The notes: a model not told the origin generated them from the sequence alone. 14,093 nt of DNA from Deltaproteobacteria bacterium (GCA_030621455.1 JAUXHQ010000015.1:1-14093); one strand, 5' to 3'. Counted from the stretch's first letter, positions 7,973 to 14,093 are shown. A program made the numbers and translations.

Positions 7973-9612
7973 TTCGGTTCAAAATCCTCTAATAGATCTG
8001 AATATCGTTTGTGCTGAGCCATTAGAACTATCTTTACAGCATCCATGTATCGCTCGTTGAGTCCCCTGGCAATTGTCTTAAGTTCATTAAGTATGAATAT
8101 CTCCATGGCGCCCCCGGTTATAAAAGGGGCAAGGGTTGCGTCAATAGCCAGCTCAAGTATGCTCAGACCGCCCATTGTAACGCTCTCTATTCCTACTATG
8201 AGAATACCCCAGGCCATGGACAGGGAATACATCCCTACCCTCTTATGACGTGGAATTCCCTTCTTTAGTGTTTGAAATCTCTCGTTAAGCCAGCGCTCCA
8301 CCCCCTTCAGGTTCGCTTCCAGGAGCGTTTTAGCCTCGTCCCGGCCCATTTCAGGCCTATCCTCACTAAAGGCCTGGTTAAGAGGCCCCCCTTTTATCCC
8401 TTGCGCCACATAAAGCTGGTATTTTGTCAAGGCAGACAAGAGGGGACCCAAATCAACTTTTTTATGGAGAGTCTTTAGCCCCTGCTCCATTCTCTTCTCA
8501 GAAGGAGGAATTATCCCTGCAACGCGGAGGGGAATTTTAATGATAGAAGATAAAATGCGGCGCGGACCTGCAAGAATATCGTATTGCTGATAAACCTCTT
8601 TTATACGAGACTTCAGCGCTTTCTTTAAAGCAGGGTCTTTGGGTACGGATAATGAATGATTCAATTGTCCCCAGGCATCTGAAAATGCCTTATTAAGGGT
8701 GGCGATATGTTCGTTGTATGCCTCCCTTTCCACAGACAACATTTCCTCCATGCCCTTTTCCAGGTTTTTAAGCCTCTTGTGCGCGGCGGACACCTCTCTG
8801 GCCCTCACCTTTCCATCCCTTGTGTCTACCTGGCCGAAAAGGTGCGCCTTAAAGGGGAGCAGTTCAGATGAAATTGTATTTAAGGATGGGGAATGGATTC
8901 TCTTCAATGTAAAGATCCCCTCAGTGTGTGTGAGCCCCCAGTCTCTGAGTTGTCTGCCAATCTCTTCAGGTTCTGCTTCTGAAGTTACCTTATTCAACAC
9001 GAATACAATTTCCTTTTTGTCGAGTTTGGCCTGTTTTATCAGGGAAACAGGGCGATCATCTGCGTATTTTTCCATGCTGCTCACAAAAACTACAAGATCC
9101 CCCAACATATAAAGGTCCAGGGCCGTCTGCCTGTTCTCCTCCAAAAGACTGTCCATATCAGGAGAATCAATTACAATAAACTTTACTTTAGGATCACAAT
9201 GAGAAATTATAGTAACAGTTCCTTTCTCCCCCTGCAAGGGCTTGTCCATTTGATCCTGTTCAATTATGCGTATTTTTTCCCACCACGACAAAGCTTTGTC
9301 TTGTAAAATAGGAACATGCTTCTCCGGGCAGTAAAATATTCCGCCACTGGTAGCGGGCCTTTCCACACTGGTCAGGCTTGTCTCGTAGTTGATAAGACCG
9401 TTGAATATCGTGGACTTGCCTGTTCCTGTGCCACCCATAACCACTACCATCAATGGAAAAGAGGGGTGCGCCTCCTTGAACTCTATTATACTGCGCATCT
9501 TCAAGGCCATCTCTTTGACCCCTTTGAATTCTTCAGGGTCAATACTCAGACCGGCGATATTGATATCGAGAAATGAATTGATTTTTATGCCCTTTCTTTC
9601 AAAATTAGCCAC
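7969..9612 (-). CDS. Dynamin-like membrane GTPase, first of a pair
   Basis: A 547-residue GTPase. G1 is GGTGTGKS at 60-67 and G3 is DSPD at 149-152. G4 reads NKVT at 207-210, so the Asp that normally recognises guanine is replaced by Thr; nucleotide specificity or the binding mode may differ from its partner. A SSMEKYADDRP stretch at 178-188 matches the partner's EKYAD motif, which supports a paralogous pair. Helical middle and C-terminal regions flank a hydrophobic region at about 460-510, probably the membrane-interacting part. The start is GTG at 9612, without a strong ribosome binding site, and an internal start cannot be fully excluded, although residues before G1 look structured. The gene overlaps the second GTPase by four bases. 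The family is linked with membrane remodelling; the specific role is not known. Confidence 0.83.
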   Translation of the reverse strand: MANFERKGIKINSFLDINIAGLSIDPEEFKGVKEMALKMRSIIEFKEAHPSFPLMVVVMGGTGTGKSTIFNGLINYETSLTSVERPATSGGIFYCPEKHVPILQDKALSWWEKIRIIEQDQMDKPLQGEKGTVTIISHCDPKVKFIVIDSPDMDSLLEENRQTALDLYMLGDLVVFVSSMEKYADDRPVSLIKQAKLDKKEIVFVLNKVTSEAEPEEIGRQLRDWGLTHTEGIFTLKRIHSPSLNTISSELLPFKAHLFGQVDTRDGKVRAREVSAAHKRLKNLEKGMEEMLSVEREAYNEHIATLNKAFSDAWGQLNHSLSVPKDPALKKALKSRIKEVYQQYDILAGPRRILSSIIKIPLRVAGIIPPSEKRMEQGLKTLHKKVDLGPLLSALTKYQLYVAQGIKGGPLNQAFSEDRPEMGRDEAKTLLEANLKGVERWLNERFQTLKKGIPRHKRVGMYSLSMAWGILIVGIESVTMGGLSILELAIDATLAPFITGGAMEIFILNELKTIARGLNERYMDAVKIVLMAQHKRYSDLLEDFEPK

Positions 9613-9634
9613 AGACCCACACAGACCTGTAACG

Positions 9635-9661
9635 TATATATCAAAGCAAGTTACCTGCCAA
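9635..9661 (-). promoter_or_regulatory. Weak candidate promoter for the GTPase pair
   Basis: On the minus strand TTGGCA (complement of 9656-9661) is followed after 15 bases by TATATA (complement of 9635-9640). The spacing is short, so this is only a candidate. It lies between the cold shock gene terminator and the GTG start at 9612, where a promoter would be needed. Confidence 0.25.
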
Positions 9662-9743
9662 TTATTCAGGTATACTCAGCACGGCTGCAAATTGCTCCTG
9701 GATACTTTACTCTAAGTTTCTAAAAAGATCCCCACTTAATTCC

Positions 9744-9787
9744 AAAATAAAAAAGGGCATACCACATAATTTAATGGAATGCCCTTT
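9744..9787 (-). terminator. Intrinsic terminator of the cold shock gene
   Basis: The arms at 9753-9763 and 9776-9786 form an 11-base-pair stem with one mismatch and a 12-base loop. Read on the minus strand the stem is followed by a T-rich run (complement of 9744-9754), the classical Rho-independent arrangement, about 20 bases after the stop codon. The plus strand also has a T-rich stretch beyond the stem, so it could act weakly in both directions. Confidence 0.88.
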
Positions 9788-9807
9788 CTTCTTTTGAAAA
9801 CAGTTAG

Positions 9808-10008
9808 TTAAACAACAGTGACATTTACTGCAGCAGGGCCTTTTTGACCTTGCTCTATGTCAAAATCAACCTTGTCGCCTTCATCGAGAGACTTGAAGCC
9901 GGTTGCATTGATTCCCGAATGATGAACAAACACATCTGGACCGTCTTCCTGCTCAATGAAGCCAAAGCCTTTGCTGCTATTAAACCATTTTACAGTTCCA
10001 TTAGCCAT
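9808..10008 (-). CDS. csp: Cold shock domain protein (CspA family)
   Basis: A 66-residue single cold shock domain of the usual CspA length. It begins [20 protein letters not shown], carries the RNP1 motif KGFGFIEQ at 13-20 and the RNP2 motif VFVHHS at 26-31, and continues with the conserved aromatic and acidic pattern through [20 protein letters not shown]. Such proteins bind single-stranded RNA or DNA in the cytoplasm and act as RNA chaperones, often induced by cold or growth change. The start has a strong ribosome binding site (AAGGAGG, complement of 10017-10023) eight bases upstream. The gene is monocistronic: a good promoter lies about 120 bases upstream and a terminator directly downstream. 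The long leader is a common feature of cold-regulated csp genes, whose mRNA structure affects translation. Which Csp paralogue this is cannot be told from sequence alone. Confidence 0.97.
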   Translation of the reverse strand: MANGTVKWFNSSKGFGFIEQEDGPDVFVHHSGINATGFKSLDEGDKVDFDIEQGQKGPAAVNVTVV

Positions 10009-10133
10009 AGTGACATCCTCCTTTTTAATAAATTTTCATGGTTCCAAACTTCAGGTGCCACTTTTGACAAATGGATCTTCCCCTCAGAATAAAACAATCT
10101 CGCCAATAGAGACGAGCTTCATGATTATCTTTT

Positions 10134-10161
10134 ATAATAGCATGTTATTTGTAAAAGTCAA
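10134..10161 (-). promoter_or_regulatory. Sigma70-type promoter of the cold shock gene
   Basis: On the minus strand TTGACT (complement of 10156-10161) and TATTAT (complement of 10134-10139) are separated by 16 bases. Each matches the consensus at five of six bases. Transcription would begin near 10127, giving a leader of about 120 bases before the ATG. Confidence 0.75.
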
Positions 10162-10228
10162 GTTATTTCATGTTGAATTGTATAATAACCCGTTTTTTTA
10201 GTGGGTCTGTAAGTTTATGGAAATGTTT

Positions 10229-10339
10229 CGGGCTGTGGAGTTACACAAGCCTAGTGTGTTGAAGTGTCTCTGATGATTCAGTCAACAGGGTTGTGTTAAG
10301 TAGCCGGCAAGCGGTAACCCTGTCCTACTGCACTGGTTG
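10229..10339. mobile_element. MITE-like element, copy B (about 111 bp, diverged)
   Basis: This stretch aligns end to end, in the same orientation, with the element at 6194-6306, including the 42-base block at 10259-10300 that differs at one base. The left end CGGGCTGTGGAGTT and right end around 10330-10339 (GCACTGGTTG) are recognisable but diverged, and the flanking eight bases (10221-10228 and 10340-10347) are not identical. This suggests an older copy with decayed ends. It lies between the cold shock promoter and the end of the mutase small-subunit gene and encodes nothing. Confidence 0.8.
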
Positions 10340-10578
10340 CAAAATTTGGTATCTTCTCAAAATCATCACCCCCTTAAGTATATTCCGCTAATACCACTTC
10401 AAACTTTTGATGACCGCTCAAACGATTTTTTTCCGGCAACAGCCTGTTAAGGGATTATACAATGATTAGAATTGCCGACACCCTGACTCGCTTATTTCTA
10501 CCGGTCTTAACGGGAGATTTCTGTTTTCTACGGGAGCATCTGCAGAGCAAGCTGTAACATTCCCGCGATTTAGTCTGC
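10340..10578. other. Intergenic stretch after the mutase operon, no gene seen
   Basis: No convincing coding frame or RNA gene is visible here. A clear Rho-independent terminator for the minus-strand mutase operon was not found by eye; only short inverted repeats without a T-run are present, so termination may be Rho-dependent or occur within the MITE. Confidence 0.45.
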
Positions 10579-10977
10579 TCATTTGTTCTTCGAACACTCG
10601 AGTGCGCATTTCACGATGTCATCGAGGGGGCTCCCAGGAACGAAAATCCCCTTTATCCCCATCTCTCGTAGCTCGTCAAACTGGTCATGGGGTATGATGC
10701 CCCCTACGATAACAGGGATGTCTGAAGATCCCGCCCGTCTTAATTCCTCCATAAGTGTTTCTACCAAGATCGTGGGCACACCGGACTCTATACGATAGCA
10801 GATGAGATCCACGTCCTCATCCACAGCGGAGGAAGCGATTTCCCGCGGCAGTTGTGACCCGCCCAGAATCACTTCTATGCCTCCATCCCTTAATGCAGAA
10901 GCCACCACATGATACCCCCGGGTATGGATGATGTCATCCCGACTAAAAAGTGCCTTTACTTTTGTTACTGTAGCCAA
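10579..10977 (-). CDS. Cobalamin-binding small subunit of an acyl-CoA mutase, atypical motif
   Basis: A 132-residue protein with the fold pattern of the B12-binding domain of methylmalonyl-CoA mutase-type enzymes: a first helix around GYHVVASALRDGG (21-33), a GG loop in PVIVGGIIPHDQF and a final FVPGSPLDDIV segment. The family signature DxHxxG reads IIHTRG here (residues 16-21): H18, which would coordinate cobalt from below, and G21 are kept, but the Asp two places before His is Ile, with D14/D15 further upstream. The SxL motif appears as YRI. The length equals that of separate small subunits such as those of isobutyryl-CoA or 2-hydroxyisobutyryl-CoA mutases. The start is TTG at 10977, supported by GAGGTG (complement of 10983-10988) five bases before it. 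It follows the large subunit gene by 151 bases containing a hairpin. It should supply adenosylcobalamin to the large subunit. Role is confident, substrate unknown. Confidence 0.85.
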   Translation of the reverse strand: MATVTKVKALFSRDDIIHTRGYHVVASALRDGGIEVILGGSQLPREIASSAVDEDVDLICYRIESGVPTILVETLMEELRRAGSSDIPVIVGGIIPHDQFDELREMGIKGIFVPGSPLDDIVKCALECSKNK

Positions 10978-10982
10978 TTCTT

Positions 10983-10988
10983 CACCTC
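10983..10988 (-). promoter_or_regulatory. Ribosome binding site supporting the TTG start
   Basis: GAGGTG on the minus strand stands five bases before the TTG at 10977. It justifies the non-ATG start of the mutase small subunit; the protein then begins directly at the expected first beta strand. Confidence 0.7.
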
Positions 10989-11000
10989 ATATCCATGCCT

Positions 11001-11027
11001 TGAACAGGCTCAAACAGAGCCTGTTTA
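11001..11027 (-). promoter_or_regulatory. Intercistronic hairpin between mutase subunits
   Basis: The arms at 11003-11011 and 11017-11025 pair perfectly over nine bases around a five-base loop (stem AACAGGCTC), and one wobble and one further pair extend it to eleven. No T-run follows on the minus strand, so it is not a standard terminator. Its place about 25 bases before the small-subunit start suggests mRNA processing, stability or translation control. Confidence 0.7.
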
Positions 11028-11128
11028 CTTGGGTGCAAGGCCCCGGACGCTGCTTTCAAATCCAGGGCAAAAAATTGAAATTATTACGACTTGCCTCTCT
11101 TGTGGAGCACCGGTCCCTCAGCGCAGGG

Positions 11129-12817
11129 TTAACCCCACACATCGGACCCCCAGAGATACGCGCCATAGGGGAGCATATCAGCACCGCAGAATGTTTTTCC
11201 CCGGTACCTGTTCGACTTCCGACGAACCATGCCGATTTCGCCCTGACTCATATAGGTCTTAACAGCCTCAATCATCGCAGGCACAATGTTCTCCCTACTA
11301 TTGTATGCTTCCAGAAGCATCTCTTTTGCACGTTCCACTTTCTCGTTGTCCCTCTCCCTACGCACCTTGTTGAGCCTTGCTATCTGTCTGTCACGAATGG
11401 TAGAGTCATATTGATGGAGAGGAATTTGCCCCCCCCTAATCAATTCCTGCTGCACATCTCTCTCGTCCCGATAAGCATTTACCCCGACGAGCGCCCGCTT
11501 TCCGCTATCTATCTCCTGCTGAGCCTTGTAGGCTTGGGCCCGTACCTGTTCGACCATCCAGTCGGAGGCCTTAAAAGCGCCTCCCCTTCTTTCTACGGTC
11601 TCTATGATTTTGAGGGTTTCCTCTTCTAGCTTGTTCGTGAGCCATTCCACATAGTACGAGCCCCCCAATGGATCCACAACGGCCGGGATACCTGTCTCAT
11701 GGTAGATCAACTGCTGAGTCCTCACCGACAGTGTCGCGGAAAATTCGGTGGGCGAGGCCAAAGGTTCATCAAAGGAATTCACTGACATCGATTGAGCACC
11801 GCCCAAAACGGCCGCCAGGGCATAAAGCGTACTCCTCACAATATTGTTGAAAGGCTGTTGGAGGGTCAATGTGGGGGCATAGGTCTGAACATGGGGCCGC
11901 AAATACAGAGAACGCGGCTCTCTTGCGCCGTATCGCTCCCGCAGTGTTCTGGCCCAAAGCCTTCTCAGGACACGGAACTTGGCTACCTCCTCGAAAAGCT
12001 CGGGGCCGGCGTTGACAAACCAAGAGGTCCTGGGAGCCATTTGATCAATGCTCACGCCACGGTCTATCATCTCGTCGGCCGTTGCCATGAACAATGCCAT
12101 ACCGAAAGCGATCTCCTGAGGTGCGGTACAGCCCGCTTCTCGAACATTGCGCGTGTCGACATAGGTGGCGTTGAAATGCGGTATCTTTTTGGCGCAATAC
12201 TCGATTGTGTCCAGGACATCCGGATCATCACACACAGCATTAGAGAGGCTGCCTCGCAGTTCACTTTGAGGGATCCCTCTCTTTTCGGCAATAGCAATGT
12301 ACATCGCCAACGGGACCGGGCCAGACGTGATCAAATGAATCGGGATCTTCCTGATGTCAATGCCGTCAAACAGGGTTTCATAGTCATACAGGGTATCCGC
12401 AAACACATCATTCTTACCAAGGTTTCCTATGGTCCGTTCGTCATCGGATTCAGGACCATACCCCCCAAGACCGACAACTGCCAGCGCGGTCATGCCTTGA
12501 GAAAGGAGATACTTCCACCTCTCATTCGTTTCCTCGCAAGTGCCGATCCCGGTTACCTGCCTGATGTTCCACATGCGTGTCCGGAAACCGGCGGGGAAAA
12601 GCCCCCGAGTGTATGGGTATTCACCCGGCATACCAATATCCCTCTGGTAGTCCATCCCGGCGAGGTCAGCAGGAGTGTATACAGGTTTTACCGAGATTCC
12701 TGATACTGTTTCGTATTCCCTCATCGCATCCGGAACCTTATCCAGTATGCGATTTACCTCCTCTTTATATTTCTGACTTGCTTGCTCGAGTTCCCTGATA
12801 ACCTCTTCCTTAAACAT
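11129..12817 (-). CDS. B12-dependent acyl-CoA mutase large subunit (MCM family), divergent active site
   Basis: A 562-residue protein of the methylmalonyl-CoA mutase large-subunit family, the length of stand-alone catalytic subunits such as 2-hydroxyisobutyryl-CoA mutase HcmA. Recognisable blocks are EYPYTRGLFPAGF at 66-78, FNNIVRSTLYALAAVLGGAQS at 323-343, the NSFDEPLASPTEFSA block at 347-361 and VDPLGGSYYVEWLTN at 381-395. The TIM barrel would carry out radical 1,2-rearrangement of an acyl-CoA with the small subunit encoded downstream. Several key positions differ from methylmalonyl-CoA mutase when aligned by eye: Tyr89 corresponds to F78, Gln197 to a Ser in GSLSN, and the catalytic Tyr243-His244 pair in GYHIREAG to R223-N224 in DTRNVREAG. 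The usual FDLPTQ segment reads VVGLGGYG. It is therefore probably not a methylmalonyl-CoA mutase. Residues after about 535 form an extra tail. It lies in an operon with the adenosyltransferase. The substrate cannot be named. Confidence 0.9.
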   Translation of the reverse strand: MFKEEVIRELEQASQKYKEEVNRILDKVPDAMREYETVSGISVKPVYTPADLAGMDYQRDIGMPGEYPYTRGLFPAGFRTRMWNIRQVTGIGTCEETNERWKYLLSQGMTALAVVGLGGYGPESDDERTIGNLGKNDVFADTLYDYETLFDGIDIRKIPIHLITSGPVPLAMYIAIAEKRGIPQSELRGSLSNAVCDDPDVLDTIEYCAKKIPHFNATYVDTRNVREAGCTAPQEIAFGMALFMATADEMIDRGVSIDQMAPRTSWFVNAGPELFEEVAKFRVLRRLWARTLRERYGAREPRSLYLRPHVQTYAPTLTLQQPFNNIVRSTLYALAAVLGGAQSMSVNSFDEPLASPTEFSATLSVRTQQLIYHETGIPAVVDPLGGSYYVEWLTNKLEEETLKIIETVERRGGAFKASDWMVEQVRAQAYKAQQEIDSGKRALVGVNAYRDERDVQQELIRGGQIPLHQYDSTIRDRQIARLNKVRRERDNEKVERAKEMLLEAYNSRENIVPAMIEAVKTYMSQGEIGMVRRKSNRYRGKTFCGADMLPYGAYLWGSDVWG

Positions 12818-12918
12818 CAGAGATCCGCCCCCTTTCTCTTAACCGGTAATACTATTTTGTCATATTAAAGATTCTCAAACCATACCTAAGTCTACAGGCT
12901 GTCATTCATCTCATTGAG

Positions 12919-13521
12919 CTAGTGCCCCTTTTCTGAAGTGTCCATTTGTGGATGGTCGGAGGTCCTCTTCGCCATACCCTCTTCATAACGCGCCAAGGTC
13001 CATAGAAGATCGGCGCAGCGGTTCAGGTACTTGCTCACGTTATCATTACTGGTGATGCCATAATGACGTAACCTTACCACCGACCTCTCGGCTCTTCGAA
13101 CAATGGTGCGTGCCAAGTCTATAGTCGCTGCCGAGAGGGATGGCTTAGCCATAATAAAGACCGTGGGTAGCTCCACATCGTCCTGGAGTTCACAGATCAG
13201 ATTTTCCAGTCGTTGCACATGGCCTTCCGTGACCCTGTAACTCGATGTCTCATAGGCCTCTGGGGCAGTCGCCAATTCGGCCATGAGAATGGAGAAGTCC
13301 TCTTGGATGCTGCACACTATCCTTTCGACCTTTTCGTTATTCGTACTGGCGCGTGTTATGTACAGCACGGCATTCGCCTCATCGATGATACCGTAGCTTT
13401 CCGGCTTCGGGTGGTTTTTGGGAACCCGATATTTGTTAATTGGATCACCCGCACCACCTAACAAACTGGTGTATCCGCCATCCCCTTCCTGTGAGAATTT
13501 CCTGCTCTGTTTCTTTTTCAT
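12919..13521 (-). CDS. PduO-type cob(I)alamin adenosyltransferase
   Basis: A 200-residue ATP:cob(I)alamin adenosyltransferase, which makes adenosylcobalamin from reduced cobalamin and ATP. Family marks are the N-terminal ATP-binding segment EGDGGYTSLLGG at 12-23 followed by RVPK, the RRAER motif at 142-146 and YLNRCADLLWTLARYEE at 164-180. These proteins form trimers in the cytoplasm and can hand the cofactor directly to their client mutase. Here the client is evident: the mutase large subunit follows after about 100 bases and the small subunit after that, making this the first gene of a three-gene operon. The start at 13521 has only a weak ribosome binding site. A good promoter and an inverted repeat lie upstream. 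No known B12-riboswitch consensus was recognised in the leader. Assignment is confident. Confidence 0.93.
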   Translation of the reverse strand: MKKKQSRKFSQEGDGGYTSLLGGAGDPINKYRVPKNHPKPESYGIIDEANAVLYITRASTNNEKVERIVCSIQEDFSILMAELATAPEAYETSSYRVTEGHVQRLENLICELQDDVELPTVFIMAKPSLSAATIDLARTIVRRAERSVVRLRHYGITSNDNVSKYLNRCADLLWTLARYEEGMAKRTSDHPQMDTSEKGH

Positions 13522-13545
13522 CTCTCAATAAATACTGGCCATAAT

Positions 13546-13578
13546 TAGTGCCCATCCAGAAATAAAACCAGGGCACTA
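13546..13578 (-). promoter_or_regulatory. Inverted repeat in the adenosyltransferase leader
   Basis: TAGTGCCC at 13546-13553 and GGGCACTA at 13571-13578 form a perfect 8-base inverted repeat with a 17-base gap, lying 25-57 bases upstream of the adenosyltransferase start and downstream of the predicted promoter. It could be an operator or an mRNA hairpin; which cannot be decided from sequence. Confidence 0.5.
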
Positions 13579-13641
13579 GATCGTTATCAAGCCCATTCAT
13601 TCACACCCTGTCGGCGTTATACACAGTTGGAAACCTGGCAA

Positions 13642-13670
13642 ATTATTGCAAAAAGCGGATTGTGTGTCAA
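13642..13670 (-). promoter_or_regulatory. Sigma70-type promoter of the cobalamin/mutase operon
   Basis: On the minus strand a perfect -35 TTGACA (complement of 13665-13670) is followed after 17 bases by AATAAT (complement of 13642-13647), five of six matches to the -10 consensus. Transcription would begin near 13635, giving a leader of roughly 110 bases that contains the inverted repeat. Confidence 0.75.
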
Positions 13671-13954
13671 GCCCTAATGCCTTACACACCACTTTTGATT
13701 GTGGATTTGTCCTCTTGATTCAACAAGAACAACCGTGTCTATTGAATGGAAAACTGGACCGTAAAGTAATTTGGGTACACGCTGCGGAAAAGGATTTCCT
13801 GGATCTGCCTGGATCTGGGGACACCATACTAGTTTGCTTCCATCCAGAAATGGCTCTTTTCCGCAATCTCTGCGTCAGTCCGCAGGATTGTTTGTGCAGC
13901 ATACCCTTGTAGGCCTCCGCGCAATCCCTTGTCTTACCAGACCTTGCAACTTTT
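13671..13954. other. Non-coding stretch between the mutase operon promoter and the IS end
   Basis: No convincing gene is seen. Open frames on both strands here are short, lack ribosome binding sites and show no recognisable domain. A tandem duplication of the ten bases CCTGGATCTG occupies 13798-13817. The stretch could include remnants of an older insertion, but nothing identifies one. Confidence 0.45.
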
Positions 13955-14093
13955 CTACCTGTGCAGTTGGTCAGCAATAGACTCCCAATAAAGTAACAAA
14001 TTCTAAAAAGAGGAGGGAGTCATTGATAATTTTTTCAACAGTTGATTTAATGGACGAACAAAAAAGTTATGATTTTCTTGTAAGCATCCTACA
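13955..14093 (+). mobile_element. Left end of an insertion sequence, truncated by the window
   Basis: CTACCTGTGCAGTT at 13955-13968 matches the left inverted repeat of MITE copy A at 13 of 14 bases. About 55 bases further on a strong ribosome binding site and the beginning of a reading frame follow, the layout expected of an IS left end. The right end lies outside the window, so the second inverted repeat and the target duplication cannot be checked. Confidence 0.55.
14023..14093 (+). CDS. Partial reading frame, probable transposase N-terminus
   Basis: A frame opens at a TTG at 14023, six bases after AGGAGG (14011-14016), and continues through the window edge for 23 full codons. It includes an internal ATG at 14050 giving MDEQKSYDFLVSIL. 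This resembles, from memory, the start of transposases that carry an N-terminal zinc ribbon (IS1595-like group, which makes 8-bp target duplications), but the motifs proper would lie beyond the window. The inverted-repeat match upstream supports an IS gene. The family assignment is tentative. Confidence 0.5.
   Translation, partial: MIIFSTVDLMDEQKSYDFLVSIL

Noticed and set aside
10340..10370. Short minus-strand frame starting near 10366 behind a GGGGGTG sequence and running into MITE copy B
   Set aside because: It has only 13 codons and the putative ribosome binding site is too close to the ATG. There is no sign of the remainder of a gene on the other side of the element.
11129..12817. Naming the mutase as methylmalonyl-CoA mutase or 2-hydroxyisobutyryl-CoA mutase
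   Set aside because: Length and subunit layout fit the latter, but catalytic and substrate-binding positions differ from both as I recall them, so no substrate is assigned.
12920..12927. A further copy of TAGTGCCC at the end of the adenosyltransferase gene, as a regulatory or recombination repeat
   Set aside because: It consists of the final codons and stop of the gene (Gly-His-stop) and is only eight bases long; chance is the simplest explanation.
13646..13977. Open frames of 85-88 codons on both strands between the mutase operon and the IS end
   Set aside because: They overlap each other on opposite strands, lack ribosome binding sites, are rich in Cys/Ser/Arg in an atypical way and show no domain; one runs over the probable IS inverted repeat.

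Overview
The window looks like a chromosomal stretch of an anaerobic bacterium with moderate G+C. The best guess is a Desulfobacterota-like or syntrophic lineage. That rests on gene content: acyl-CoA chemistry of the thiolase/DUF35 type, a B12-dependent acyl-CoA mutase with its own adenosyltransferase, and a B12-binding radical SAM protein. The guess is an inference; there is no rRNA or other marker gene here.

Layout from left to right. (1) A two-gene plus-strand operon (252-2901) encodes an HMG-CoA-synthase-like/DUF35 fusion and a SCP2-type thiolase, with strong ribosome binding sites and a 13-base gap. (2) A minus-strand pair (2957-6013) encodes a B12-binding radical SAM protein followed by a TPR protein with a SPASM-like cysteine set. 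(3) A minus-strand pair of large membrane-associated dynamin-like GTPases (6311-9612) overlaps by four bases. (4) A minus-strand cold shock protein (9808-10008) has its own promoter, long leader and intrinsic terminator. (5) A minus-strand cobalamin operon (10579-13521) runs adenosyltransferase, mutase large subunit, mutase B12-binding small subunit, with a likely promoter at 13642-13670. (6) The right edge holds the start of an insertion sequence (about 13955 onward).

Two copies of a 111-113 bp non-coding element sit between genes, at 6194-6306 and 10229-10339. The first has near-perfect 14-bp terminal inverted repeats and is flanked by a perfect 8-bp direct repeat, so it is a MITE-type insertion. 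Its end sequence matches, at 13 of 14 bases, a sequence just upstream of the partial transposase-like reading frame at the right edge. That frame is therefore a candidate for the autonomous partner.

The most unusual biology is in the two acyl-CoA modules. The HMG-CoA-synthase-like protein appears to have lost the nucleophilic Cys (Ser instead) while the adjoining thiolase keeps its catalytic residues, which suggests a scaffold or new condensation role. The mutase has non-standard residues at several positions that are catalytic or substrate-binding in methylmalonyl-CoA mutase, and its small subunit departs from the DxHxxG signature while keeping the His. It may act on an undescribed substrate. 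All residue comparisons were made by eye against remembered family consensus and need proper alignment.
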